DNA of 64,000 nt from Climacteris rufus (lineage: Eukaryota > Chordata > Aves > Passeriformes > Climacteridae). The stretch spans positions 186,459 to 250,458 of the forward strand of contig VZRZ01004360.1 in assembly GCA_013398175.1 (NCBI GenBank), read 5' to 3'. The first letter of the stretch is position 1. Every line of letters begins with the position of its first letter. Of this stretch, positions 11,801 through 25,064 are shown piece after piece. A program made the position numbers and the translations under genes. The notes beneath the pieces are model-generated. The model did not search any database, was not told where the DNA came from, and worked only from the letters and a program-made list of their open reading frames with translations.

Positions 11801-14491
11801 AAAAAACAACATGAACTGGTGTTCTAAAAGTTTTAAATGCTTTGGCTTGTTTTCTGTATTTCAAATATTTTTTCTTACACCTAATAAAATTTAAAGTTTT
11901 CATTAATTACTTAATTTTAAAATTATGATTCACACGTCAATTCGATGTCATATACCTGTGGTTGTCACCTGCCTGATTTTGGCCCAAATGGATTTATCTG
12001 AACAACTTTCTCCATTCTCCCTACCCTTTATCACCACCTCCAGATTTCTGCATTACTGCTGCCTTCCTGCTTTTGTCATTGTTTTCCTCCCCTGTGAAAA
12101 AAAGAATAAACATTCTTTTATCTCTTGCAGTCAGAGTGCTGTTGTGGAAAGTAGCCCTTACTGCTGACGTCTGAAAAGTCCTGAATCAGGCCATCATTCA
12201 GTAATGCCTGAAATGGCAATGAATATTTCAATCTACTGTCCAGGAAACAAATCTGTATATTCTCTCTCAGGCTGAAAATTTCTTACCTAAGTGTAGCTTT
12301 GACATGAAATAGGTATCCAGCATTTGTATGTTGTTATAATCCCAGAAGACTGTAGTATTTTTTGAATATTAAGTAATTCATCATAGCACTTGCCAGTTAA
12401 TCCTATTAGTAGCTTAGTTTCTAAGAGGAGAAAACCAAGACAGAAAGGGAGAATTACTCATGTAGAAATTAGTTTTCAAAAAGCAGTATCTTACAGAGTT
12501 ACATTCCCTACTTCACACTGTTAGATACCAGTTAAAGTTTCCTAGAATTATGCATAGCTAAACCAGATCTCTTAAGGCTAAGATTAACTATGTGTGCTTC
12601 ATCTCTTGGTCATAAATGTATTGTTATTTATTTCTAACTATAGTGATTTCTTACATATTTTTTCAACCCAAAGACACTGCCAGAAAGAAGTCTGGCAGTA
12701 TGTATGGGTAGTGTGTGCCTTATGAGCCTGTCAAGGCTGTTGAGTTGACTGAAAGGAAGGAAAAACAGAGAAGACTCTAGAAACATGAATTCAGACCCTG
12801 TTTGAAGGGGTCATGGGAGTTAAGTACGAGAAAGTCTAACCAGAGTCACCCAAGGAACTTTGTTCTTTCAGTGAGTCAGTGTCCTCATCTGGAGAACATT
12901 CCGGAACTCATTTGATTTTCATCGCCAGGCCCCTGCACAGTAAAATTGTTGCTCTAGATTGCATAGGTTTGTCCTAAGCACATTATGCTGGTTCTTATGG
13001 GTGGTTTGGGTTGTAACTGATTACCACAGAGCTAAATGCTAATGCCAAATCTCAGCGCTCATTTGACTCACTCTCTAAGTGCATCCTTACACACATGGTG
13101 TTTGAAAAAGAATGGAGAAATAAAGGTCATTGGTTTTGTTAGATTTGTTAGTAAAATGTTGTGGGTTTGCCCTTCAGAAACGTCAAGATCATTTCACAAA
13201 AAGTAGTGAAAGCAAAATACATGTTTGGCCAAAAGCTCACTCCTTCTTACAGAAGGCATTTTACTGTGATTTGACCACTGTCACGCCTAAATGTTTCAAG
13301 TGATTGCCTTCTGTACTCTGCAAAAACAATGGCCATTCTGCTTGCATTTTAACCTGGAATCCATTGAGTTCAAGTGACTCAAGGACCATTTCAATACATT
13401 TTAAATACTTCATCTGCCATATGTCACTCACTCACAGACAATATTCTTTTCTGTCGTGAAAATATTCCCCTTCTAGCCTTCCAACAGAAAAACATTAATG
13501 CTGAATGCAACAAAAAAGAGCATAAAATCAACTTGCATGGTCACTGGCTTTTGAAATACAATGAAGTGGAAATCCAGGTGAAAAATGAGGAGATTTTTTT
13601 CCATTTGTTTCAAAGTTACCTCCTTTTATTTTTAATGTTGTTGAGCTCAAGTACAACAGCTAACCACTTCATACTGACTCATATCTTAAAGATTAACATT
13701 GGAGGAAGATCAATAGAATTTCTTAATGCCTGAATGCTTTATCTGAATTTTACGGTACTCTTTTAAAGCAGATCTATTTTTGTTCAGTATTTGACAACAG
13801 TAACTGCTGCAAATTTGAGTTTAAACTATAACCTAGTTGCTCTTTTGGAAACAGAAAGTGACTGTGGGAATTTATGGCACTAATTTTGTTTATAACTTGA
13901 AGCAGTGAGCTCCCATTTACTCAGGCAAGACTGTTTTGATTCCCTGAGAACTGTTGTTCTGTGAGTGGTATTGTGGGGCTGATGGTATTAGAGGTCCTGC
14001 TTCATAACAGACTTTCTTTGCACATTACTCTGTATTTACTCCAAATGGCTTAAAGCAGCTGTGACAGGAGCAGGGCTTTCAACAAGAAAATACCTCCATT
14101 CCTGGTGCTTTTCACCGTGTTGAGAGCGAGCTCTCTAAGGTCTCTTCAACTTGTCTGTGCTGTCCTCAGCTGTCAGCCATTACAAGAGAAATTCTGCAGC
14201 TGGGCTTAAATTAGTTGTTTGGTTGAGACAATCTGAATAACTGAAGATGCAAAGGTGATCTGATTTTGTGGAGCATGCCCAGTTGCTGCATTGAATGGGA
14301 TGGAGTAATATGGAGAAACGAAGCCGATGAGGTGTAGTAAGTATTGAGAATGTAGCAGCAATGGTTAAGGCAGCTTTCTGAATACAGAGAGGAACTCTTT
14401 CAAATAGAAATCCTAGGAAATTTAATTTAAAACTAGACCAAAAAACCCCAAAATACTGATAGTTTCAGAAAGCTGAGGTGGTTTTTTTAAA

Positions 14492-14564
14492 TTTTTTTTT
14501 TTTTTTTTTTCGGTGGGGCTGTTTGTTTGGGGTTTTTTGTTGTTTGATTGTGGGGGTTTTTTAC
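14492..14564 (+). repeat. Poly-T and G/T-rich low-complexity tract
   Basis: A run of 19 T at 14492-14510 is followed by G/T-rich sequence up to about 14564. On the minus strand this is an A-rich/CA-rich tract. No transposon body was recognised beside it. Confidence 0.85.
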
Positions 14565-15166
14565 ATAACAATTTTTCCCTGTTATCTGAGCTTTAAATTT
14601 CAGTTTTCATGTTATCTTTGTGATAGATTTTTCCACAGTTTATCTATTGAGGCACAGCTTGCCAGAAACCATTTTATCACTTCTATTTGTTCCCATTTTA
14701 AAAAATGGAAAATTAATTAGTGGCAGATGCTGGCAGAAGGAAGGGATGCTTTGGCTAGAGTTACTGCTCTTTATTTGGCAGGTCACAAATCATGCCAGTG
14801 TTTTTGTGTGGAACTGATAAAATTCCACCCATCAGATAATTCATCACAATTCGCTGTTGCAGCAGGTCAGTCTGCAATGTGCAGTATTACTGCAAAGTTC
14901 CTTCTCTGTGCTTGGAAGATTTTATGAATCTTTGTTTTCAGTTTTTGAAATACAAGCAATGTTCATCTCAAGCTTTGATTCACATTTTAGAGCATAAAAT
15001 CTTTTAATTGGGTTCTGTTATGGAAACTGAGCTGTTATTAATTCATTTCATATACAGCAACTGCAGTTCAAATATCATAATTTGGTGAGTAGCAACCAAG
15101 TATTGTTTCAAGTTCAAGGAAAAAATCCAAGGATCACAATGGCCCAGTCTGAAACAGGGCTTTGGT

Positions 15167-15248
15167 TTTGCTAGATATCATAACAAATCTTCTGAGGAGA
15201 GATTCCCTTTGCTAGACATCATAACAAAACTTCTGAGGAGGAATTCCC
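15167..15248 (+). repeat. 41-bp tandem duplication
   Basis: Two directly adjacent 41-base copies (15167-15207 and 15208-15248) share 37 of 41 bases. Each begins TTTGCTAGA, contains ATAACAAA and CTTCTGAGGAG, and ends ATTCCC. It is a local duplication of unknown age within the last intron. Confidence 0.92.
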
Positions 15249-15384
15249 TGCCCTACACTGTTTCAAGTAATTGACAGGCAAAGAGCTGGGGAACAGGAGC
15301 ATGATCAGGTGCCATTTGTGTAATGATAACAGTATTTCAGATGCACGTGTAAGGTACATCCACTTGCCAAAGAGTTTGTGGGGG

Positions 15385-15506
15385 TCTCACATCCTTGGAG
15401 ATATTCAAAATCTGACAGACTTTGACAACCCACTCTAGGTGACTCCAGGTTTGGCTGTAGAGAATCTCAAGTTCCCTTCCTACTTCTGTCATCCTGCGAT
15501 TCTAGG
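15385..15506 (+). mobile_element. Old CR1 LINE, 3' end fragment, sense orientation
   Basis: The plus strand contains a degraded CR1 terminus. TCCTTGGAGATATTCAAAAT corresponds to the conserved end of the coding region, followed by CAACCCACTCTAGGTGA, GAGAATCTCAAGTTCCCTTCC and the tip CATCCTGCGATTCTAGG. It is more diverged than the copy at 8321-8804 and has the opposite orientation. It was identified by recall of the CR1 consensus. Confidence 0.7.
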
Positions 15507-15783
15507 AATGCAAGCAAGACAAGATTTGTAGATAGAGATAATGATCTGTGTTAGAAAACATGATGGAAACACTTGTCTGTGGACAAAGTCTGATTACATT
15601 TTCCTGTTATACAAGACTGTCTTTATTTCTACCAGTGGTAAAAATCTATAAAGCACAGGTTTTGTTCTTTCTTCTCTTGTTTCCGTGGTACATTACCCAT
15701 AGTAGTAATGGAAGGAAGGCACAAGAGATTAATACCTTTCTCAACTGTGTTCACTCATCTTACCTATGTGCATGTAAAAAATA

Positions 15784-15810
15784 CACATATATATATATGT
15801 ATACATATAT
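15784..15810. repeat. AT/AC dinucleotide microsatellite
   Basis: Short alternating tract with a pure (AT)6 at 15787-15798, then GTATACATATAT. Confidence 0.85.
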
Positions 15811-16494
15811 TCTCCTCTACAAATCTGCCTTAATATTGTAGATACAGTGTCAATGGCAAAACAGTGCAACTGAAAAGCCTCAGTAAGGATCTTCAGAAAT
15901 TAAGTTTTTGGGCTTCTGTCAATTACTTGATGATTTTCTTATGGTTCAAGTATACCTTAATGATCTGCATTCAGGCTTCAATAGACAGAGATGTGTCTAA
16001 TATTATTTACAAAAACCAAAATATTTATGACTTCACCATTGTTTACGTGGAAAGTCTCTATGTTTCATAGAAGTAGAGATGATGAACAGAACAGCAAGCT
16101 AGTAAAAATGTCTGTTCACAACATAATGAAAAATTTACTTTTTCAGGAATCTTCTTTTTTTTAGGTTTTAGAAAGGGTAATTCCTATTAAAAGTCTTTCC
16201 AGAGTCCTTCCATCTTCTTACACATTTTACCTTTTAAAGGGCTGATTACATTAAAGTCATTGACATTGCTTTTCCTCTGTGCCTTTTGCTGGGTAACTGG
16301 CCACCTAAAATAGGATACAGGGGAAAAAAATACAGATTTATACTAATTAAAAAAAAAAATATTAACAAGGAGGACTAATTTAACAGAAGGAAAATGTCAG
16401 TAGTCGTAGTCCCAGTAATTCAGGAAATGGCCAGGAGGCCTCATGTCAGTAAAGTGCTAATAGTTGTTCTTGATATTTAAGTTCTCCTTATTTT

Positions 16495-16574
16495 CAAAAA
16501 CAAAACAAAACCAAACCAAACCAAAAAAACCAAAACAAACAAAAAAAAAAGAAAAAAAAGGAAAAGAGAGGAGG
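16495..16574 (+). repeat. A-rich (CAAAA)/(CCAAA) low-complexity tract
   Basis: About 80 bases composed almost only of A with interspersed C and then G, with irregular CAAAA and CCAAA units. No transposon body is recognisable on either side. Confidence 0.85.
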
Positions 16575-17752
16575 CATGGAAAAAATTGAAAATGTGTGCT
16601 CTTCCCTGCTGTCCTCTCTAGTCACTTACATCCCACTTCATGGCTACTTGCTGGTGCTTTTTTGCATGGATCTCAAAAGTTCTATTTTTATTTTGCTCTG
16701 TGTAATTGCCTTTCAATATGAGAATTGCTTTGCAAAACACTTTTTAAATTAGGTCATTCTACTGAAGTATGCACTGAGCTAATTATGATTATTTTGCTTC
16801 CCTGGGCATTTTTGTGCTCATTGAATTTATTAAAGTATTACTTTAGCTGGAGCTGAGAACTTACACAGCAGTAAAAGCTCTGTAGCACCTGGTATGCTTG
16901 TGCTTGTAGGTAACATCTGGCATCTAATAATTTATAATTGAATTTCATATAATTAATAAATATTTTAAGGATTTTTTGGGGGGTAAATATAAAGAATATG
17001 AAAAAGACTTTGAGAGAGCAGCCATCCTCAACTTTAAATGACCAAGAGGGATTTTATTTTCCTTTTCCTGAGAAAGGTTCTGTTGTAGAATTCTATAGGT
17101 GATCATAGAACATCATTTGAAGCCTGAAGTTATCTACTCCTCTCCCTCTCCCCCTCCCCAGCAATCTGGATGAGACAAACCATTCTGTGTGGCTTCGTTG
17201 AGGTGTTTAGTAAATGTGTGTGTGAAACTTGCAGCACCTTTGCCAGGTGTCTGAGCACTGACCCTTTCTCACTCTGTCTTACAGCAATGTATTGTCATAA
17301 AATTGTGTGTGAGTTATCAGTGCACATATTTAGCTCTAAATCTCATGCAGTTTTCAGGTGCATTTCTGGTGCACTGGTGAAATTACCTTTTGCTTTTGGC
17401 TTTACATCTGTCACAGGGGAGCTTTATTTGGTTTGGTAGAAGCCATTTCCTGAGAAAACAGACTACTCTCGAGAGGATCAGAATTTACCTAATCAATTAT
17501 GATTCTTTTCTTCTGACTAGGAACTATAAACAAGTTGTTCTTGAAAATTGTGCTTTATCTTATCCTTATCAAGCAGAAAGTAGCCTACCTTAATGCAAAA
17601 CTAGAGATCAGGAAGCAACTGTCCCCCAGAAAGTCATTTTAATGCTCGCTTTTGCAGGGTTATGTCAAGCAGCTGTATTCTCCAGATAAGTTGTCTACTC
17701 TGGTTCAGAGTTTTTTCTGCAAATCCCCAGTCTGGAACAGTCTTCTTATGTG

Positions 17753-17774
17753 TCTCTCTCTCTCTCTCTCTCTC
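17753..17774. repeat. (TC)11 microsatellite
   Basis: Eleven uninterrupted TC dinucleotides in the last TTC7B intron, likely to be polymorphic in length. Confidence 0.92.
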
Positions 17775-20700
17775 TTCAACTCATCTCATTTTAAAATTTA
17801 TTTGAAGCCCTCTTTTCCATTTGCTGAAGCTTAGCTTCTCTGCTGGCCAGTTTTATACTTAGCAGTAATTTCCCTGCTCATAAGTCTACAGTTTAAAGAT
17901 GAGTTGCACCTTGCACTTTGGAATAATTCGGCCAACTTAGTATTTGTGAATATCATAATTTATTTTCTTCAAGATTGCTTTTCTTTAAACATAGACAGTG
18001 TTTTCTGGTAGCAAGCTTGTGTTAGATGGAGTTAGAGAATTGGCCTTTAAGGTTAGTTACGAGCTCTTTTTAATGTCAAGTTATTTTTTAAATCTAGATG
18101 GACAAATTAATTACAGAGAAATCAATTCTTTCATTGAGCTTTAATTTGTGGGAAAATCTGAAGTGTGTTTTGTCCATCTCTGAAAACTGTGTTCATTTCT
18201 AAGGTGTGATGGTTATTTTTCAATTATTATTCCTATTAGATTATATTCTTTTCAACAAGAAGCAATAAATGGCATGAATAAAATCATGTACTGATACTAT
18301 TCAGAAAGATGCCATCTCTTGGTTTCTCAGTAGGGGAGAGGAGATGTGCTGTCTACTTTGTGTACTTCATCTCACTGGAAAAGGCCATTTCTCTCTATCA
18401 AACTGAATGCAGATTTAGAGTTGTTAATGCTTTTAATGCTACTTCTGTCATGGTAAACTACCTGGTTAAGCTGGTATGAGTGGAAAAATACATCTGAATG
18501 AGACTAAGTAATGATAGACTTGAAAACAGAAAGCTGTTTGGGGCTTTCATCACTTTTTCAGTCAGCAGGTACAGTGCTGATCTGCCCCTTTGAAATTTTT
18601 ATACTAATACACGTGGGCTTTCTAGAGAGCCAAGAGGTAAGAACTTTGTCGTTTCAACAGTTAATCATGACTCTAGTCTGTATGCTTTGTTAAAACACTA
18701 ACTTTGCAAACAACTCTTGGCATTTGAAAAAAAATACCATTAGTTATAGTTATTGTATTTTTAGGCATGAATATTTAAACATCTAAGGAAATTTGGAAGA
18801 ATAAAAAGTAACTGGCTAAATTGAACATCTGCAGGTGTTATGGCAACTAAGAGTTGGCATAGCAGAGTGTAAGACAATAACTCAAATCTTTTTTACTCTC
18901 TTTCTAAATCAAAAATCTAGGTTATAGTATTCTTTTCATAACAATTTTGAATGCTCAATATGTTAAGTTTCAAATATGTTTGGCCCTGAAGTATGTATTC
19001 CTGGTTAAAAAATGGAGAAACTGAAGCATAGGTCCTGTGACATACCTAGCTTTAAATACAGTATAAGCCTTCTGGTTTCTCATTCTAAGCATCACATTCA
19101 TAGGACTCACATTTAATTCCTGTGATTATTCTTTCCAGTGCCTGTGCACTGTGAAGAAAATAGTTTTCCCCATAGGCATCTCCAATGTCAATCCTTTTAG
19201 GGCAGCAGCATCAATATTCCCACTGCCTGCTGAAAGGAGCCTGTGGAGTGTCTTTTGTGGGTTTTGACTTGCAAATGATTGGCAGACTTTAGGAGGGCTT
19301 TCCCTTATGATATTTAAATTTAGTACTGCCACTGATGGACCTCCTGTTAAAATGTAGATGATTAAATCAGTTCTATAATTTATCAATGAAAACTATATCT
19401 TTGATAGTTACTGCCTTTGCATGCAGTTTAAATGTGGTAGCTCCTTGATAGCCATTCAGTTCAACCATGTAAAATGAGGCCCTAGTATCATTCACTTTCA
19501 ATACTTTTAAATAATAAATCACTTCACTTACCAACATCTCTCTCCCAGTTCCCTTCCTTTATGGAAGATTTGTCTATATTGCCTTGGATTTGCTGAATGA
19601 ATATATTACTTCCCAAGTCATTGCAGCTGAGATGCTTAGTGAAGGAGATTTCTGTTTGGACAGCAGACTGGTTCAGAAGTATCTGAGGCATCAGTATGTT
19701 GTTTCTGTGATTACTTTTAGATCTGTTTTTGAGAGCTCAGCTAAATGTTGCACTGTTTTATAGTAACATACTTTTATAGGTGATAAAGGTACACTACTTC
19801 CAGAAATCTTTATTTATTACCTTATACTTTTACTTGGTAGTAAGTTAAAATTCAAGAGAAGTTAACTTCAAACCAGCACTAAATATGCAGTACATGGATT
19901 TAGAAATCTAAAGGAAAAAGGATTGCTGCTTTTATTTTACAATGAGTGGTTGTTTCTTCTCAGATATTCTGTTCTAAAGGTCTGTGCTTTGGTGCATCTT
20001 TCTGTCCTACAAATGAGAATTCTACCTGGGTTTGAACAAAAAAGAACTAAGTCTTGTTTTATGTCCTTGGGAAGTTGAAGACTATTATAACCCCTAACTT
20101 GAATTGGTGAGCACAAATGTAACTCTTGATTGTTTATTTGTGTGTAACCAGACTCAGGTTTGGAGAACTAAAGTCATAAATCTTCTTTCACTGTTATATT
20201 GTTTGTGTGCTTATGTAATTACCATTATATGCAATAAATTCAGTTTTGAGTAGGACTTCTGAGGCCAGCTTTTCCCTGAAGAGGGATAATTGCCCCCGGA
20301 GAACATCAGTTTGGTAAGACGTGACAAACCGTAACTCTGTGCTCCCGTTCTGTGATTAGTGGGAGGTAAAAAAAAGAGGGCCATTTAATACCTTGAAGTG
20401 TGTCAGAATGGTGGTAAGTATATATTATTGTCCAGATGTTGAAGTTGAATGTAGTTTTGTACTAAGATGCACTTAGCAGAGTCTTGGGGAATTGAAGAAA
20501 CTTCGTACATCACACTGCATTACAGCTTCTTTCCGCTGATCTCTGACATATAGTTTGTATATGTGTGACTTTTTCACAATAATCTGAGAAATCTTGTGTT
20601 GTGGTAGATGCTGTTGTGATGTTTCAAGGAACCTGGCTTCCAAGAAAGTGCCCATACACTAAATTTGAAGTTGATTTTAGGAACAGCTTTTCTTTCTTAA

Positions 20701-23362
20701 GAGCTGGAATAGAATTGAAGGAAAAAGAAATACTAGCAAAACACTGAGTTAAAATGGAGTGCTCATACTCAAGAGCCACATATCTACACATAAAGCATTT
20801 GACCTGGAAGAAATCTTCAGTCTTTGTACTGCTCAGATGAACAAAGCAAAGCAATTCATTAGGAAAGCACTTACTTGGCAGAAATATGAAAACTCAGACA
20901 TTGTTCACGCTGTTAAAAGCCAAGAACTGCAAGGAAAGACACTGCCCAAACCCACTTGATAAGTACAGCATGCTTTAGTAGGCCCAGTAGGATGCAGACA
21001 TTTGATTATTTCAATTCTTTTTCTAAATACTTTAACAAAAAATCCCAACGTTTTAAAATGCTTTCTTCTTATTCCAGGAACTAAACTTAGTAAGTGAAAT
21101 TACACATTTCTTTTAGGGACCTATCTTAAATTAATATGTGAGTTCCATTTTTTTTTTCCTATGTTCTAATTAATTCGTATTTAATCAGTGATGTTGGTGA
21201 AATGATTTGTTGCAGTGTGTTCAATCTTCCACAGCCACTACTAATACACTGCTTTTATCTCACACATTGAACTTATTATTTAAGACCAATATACTTAGGA
21301 AATCAGGCATAGGAAATAATTGTTTAATTCCTTTGTCAGTTTCATCTGGACAGAAGAGGGAATGATGAAAAAAAAAGCATGTGCAAATATTACAAAAATA
21401 GAGGCAGGAGGAAAGACTACCAAGGCTTTCTCATTATTTCAGATTTTTAGTAGGTATCAGCAAATACACAAGAGTGAGCGTTTGTAAATTCTCTGCTGCA
21501 GTGATGTAAGACAGTCATTAGAAATACAAACCAGGCTTCACTGCTGTCAGTGCTCATGGAGAGAGCTGTCAAATGTTAACTTTTCAAAATTATTCCAGAA
21601 CATAACATAATATATGGTGCTCCGTTCACTTAGTTAGCTGGCTATTACTGGATAGCACAATATGTTTAGATTAAATAGTGAATTGTGAGGGATATAAAGA
21701 CCTTATCAGTAAAGGGCTATAGAAATTATTAAAAAATCATGCAGATTCAAAATTTCTTCTGTACAATATACAGCGTGAAAATGGTTTCAGAGTTCTAAAT
21801 CTACATGGACAAAGGTTGTGTTAGGTAGCACTTTGGAAGAATACTTGCCATCTATCACAAGACCTACTAAAAGGCAGGATTTTGCCTTGGTTTCTGAATT
21901 AAAACGTCCCTGATGGTAAGTGGGTTTTACTACCTTAAATAAGTATTTTAAAATAAAGACATATTTTAAAAAGTACATTCTCTCATTTAAAAACAAACTG
22001 CCTTATTTTCTAAATGGGTGCAAGTAATAAATTAAGGCAGATACTGTCATGTGGTTACAAATATTCAAAAGATGAGTAAGTGAACCTCTATCAGCTGCAC
22101 AGCCATTTCAATTTCCATCTTTTTTCCATGGTCCTTGTTACAGTTTGTCCTGACAGCTGACAATAGCTTCTTTGGGATTCTGTCTGTTTTTTAATTTATG
22201 ACCATTTGAAAAAGTGATAGCCACAATAGCATCAGAACAGATGGGATTGTGAGGGTCACGGACCCAAAGACTTTCCAGAGGGCTATGAAATGCTCTGACA
22301 CAAATGTAGTCTGTGATGATGCTTTGTCATATTAATTGAATGCCTAGCCAGAAGTTGGTAGATTACAGCTGCCAGAAAGAACTAGTTTTGATATAAAGTA
22401 TAAAACAGTATGAAATGCTGTCTGATCTATTAAAGTAATTGACATCTCAAACTTAATTTCCTTTAAAATTGTGATATGATTTTATGAGCTGCTGGTAATC
22501 TCTGGAAAATAAATGAGGTAGCATTTGATATACAGTCAAACCCTAAGCTTCCAAAAAGGAAGTTTTATGAGTAGGAGTGGTCTTTCTGCCATGTGCATTA
22601 CATTCGATTTAATGTAACATTTATATATGAATATTTTTGTGACAATAAAATCCATGGATGTTTAACACAATAGCTGGTAGGAAATGTTTGTATCTCACCT
22701 CAGACACAGCAGCTCACTTAAAGTTCCAGAATTCCCACCTTCCCCACCAAACCCATGCTGTTTCTCTAGTTCTTATTCTTGGAAGACTCCTTCCTTGAGA
22801 AGTGGAAGCTGCCACTCTGCATTTCAGCTCTACTCAGAGAGCATTAACTTCCCACTTTGCTTACTCTGATCAAATCCTAGCTTTGTGGGGGAGTGCCTTT
22901 TCTGTCATTCTTGTTCTTCCTGCCAACTGTGCTCCAGTGAACTAGAAAAGTGACTCAAATGGACAAGGTTCTTACACTCTGGGAAGCAGGGCTCAAATTT
23001 ATTCCAGCTGCCTGTCAGCTGACAATAGTAAACCAAAGGAAAGGACTGAGGGAGAAACAGCATTTGGAATTATACTTCCTCTGCAGATTCCAACCTTGTG
23101 CACTAATCTATTATACAGTTTGGAAAATGTATTTCAAAAGCCATTTAACCAAGCACAGAATATAATTTAACATGCAGTGTCAATCGGTGCAGTGATAGAT
23201 ATCCATCACTGCAAAGTCCATAACTAAAAGTCATATTTTGCCTCAATCTTTAAGAGGAACGTGATATTCATCATGGATGGCAAAGGTACAGTTAGTAGTG
23301 GAAATGAAAGTATAGAAACGATGGCAATTACTGGCTGGTGGAAGAGTATGGAGGAGTTGACC

Positions 23363-23479
23363 AGAGTTCTGGAAGTTGATGGAATAACTGAGCTTTCACT
23401 AAATTATTACTGGACTAATGATTTGTTAACAGAAAATTTTAGAATAGTTAATGTAGTACCTCTACTTGGGAAAAACAGT
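23363..23479 (+). mobile_element. Possible relic of CR1 reverse-transcriptase coding region
   Basis: The plus-strand frame reads RVLEVDGITELSLNYY and then ENFRIVNVVPLLGKN. The spacing resembles the start of the CR1 ORF2 reverse-transcriptase domain (RVL...I..LS...W....W..ANV.P.FKKG). The match is short and diverged, and no adjacent stretch extends it, so this is a tentative call. Confidence 0.3.
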
Positions 23480-25041
23480 TGCAGGACAAAGGCAAAGTTT
23501 GATTAAAGGTGAGACTTGGAGACCCTTCAGTGAAGGAAATAAAATAACTTCCAAAAATATAAAATACAAGAGCAAGACTTGAGTATGGAAATGACTGGGG
23601 AGGAAAATGAGCTGGGGTAGTACATCTCTGCTGTTCTACAAGAGCTGCATCTTCACTGTGTATGCGCTGGCCAGGCACAACATGAGACATCATCTTGTCC
23701 CAGTTACCAGCGTCATCATCTTGTCAACGCTGTAGTCTCACCTTTAATTTTGTAAGCCTACAGATTCTCCTTCCCTTGTGGAAAGTGATGATGTTCATGT
23801 TCCTCCGGTTGCTTTATGTCCCAAAAGGGAGATTGCCGTGCCCAGTGAAACCAGTTGAGGCAAGTGAACCCTCAGTGTGAGCTGAGGCTGAGGCAGAGGC
23901 TTCACTTGGGCTTTCCTCCCAGGCTGGTGCTGTGACTCCTGGAATCCCCAGTGCAGTGGCAAAACCAGCCTGTGGCTTTGCAGCAGCGCTGTCCTTGCGG
24001 CCGGCGGGCGCTGAGGTGACTGCACTGGAGCACTGGGCATCTCTGGAGCATTTGCTGGCAGGAGTACAAAACTTTCATAACAATGTATGATCCTTGTAAA
24101 CATGAGAGGAATATGCATAATCCAGATAAGGCTAAGTGGCATTGGAGCAAATGAAAACAAACTAGATAGGGAAAAATTTGGGAAGATGATTTGAGGAGGA
24201 TTCCTAGCACTTACAGGCTGAACACTGTGGAACAAGAAATCTTGTCGTAAGGTTGTCTGTAACAACAGGGGATAAAAATGAGTGACCTAAGAGGACTCTT
24301 TCTATCTGATATTGATTAAATAGAAAATACCTTATTTTTGCAAGTTATAGGTAAAAAAATAATAATGATCGACAAAAAAACAGCTGAGAGAAAATGTGAT
24401 AGGTTTATATGGAATTTAATTATATTTGTTATATTGCTCTGTTTGCTTCCAGATCAGTATTAGCAAAAGCTGACTTGTTGAGGTATATGATGTTAGTATT
24501 TTTTATAATTTTTTTGCCCAAAATACTTCTTTTTGGGTTTCTCTTTCTGGTTGTCAGGAGCTCTTTTTCAGTATTTTTAAGTACGATCAACTTTTTCCAG
24601 TTTTGTGTAAGGTAAGTCAGTATATAGGGAGGTGTTTGTTTTATTTTTTTGGAAGTGCTAAAAGCCCTTTTTTAGCCAATGGTTAGGCTTTGGCTCTTCT
24701 GACCTGTGCCTGATGGTGCACAGATGGGAGGGTGTAGGCCCTCCCTTCACACTGAAAATAGCTGTCCCTTAAAGCAGAACCCGCTGGCAGCTGTCCTGGC
24801 AGACTGGCAGGTTAGCACGCTGCCTCCAGCTCCTGCCTTGCCTTCAGAACGTGGGGGGAGCGGGGCTGTGTCCCCTCTCCTGCCGGGAGGTTTCTGCGCC
24901 CTGCCACCAGCACGGCTCTTCCAGTGCGGTGTGCTCAGCCTGAGGAGCAGATGGCAACTCACATCTGCTTTGTGGGGGAGGAAATGCTCTGTTTCCTGGG
25001 CATGCTATAAAACAGTATATTTATTAATGCTGTATGAAAAA

Positions 25042-25064
25042 TAACCTCTTTTTCTTAGAGGTTA
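25042..25064. repeat. Small hairpin-forming inverted repeat
   Basis: Perfect 8-base arms TAACCTCT and AGAGGTTA enclose TTTTCTT. It lies just downstream of a GC-rich patch and a TATAAAA sequence (25007-25013). No function is evident. Confidence 0.8.

Noticed and set aside
17101..17165. Possible CR1 tip (ATCATAGAACATCATTTGAA) beside a C/T-rich stretch
   Set aside because: Only about 20 bases resemble CR1 and the following sequence diverges. Not enough support.
19126..19205. Possible very old CR1 fragment (minus strand, frame ending GKTIFFTVHRHWKE)
   Set aside because: The wording resembles the CR1 3' region (FFTV...HW), but only about 60-80 bases can be compared and the flanks do not continue the match.
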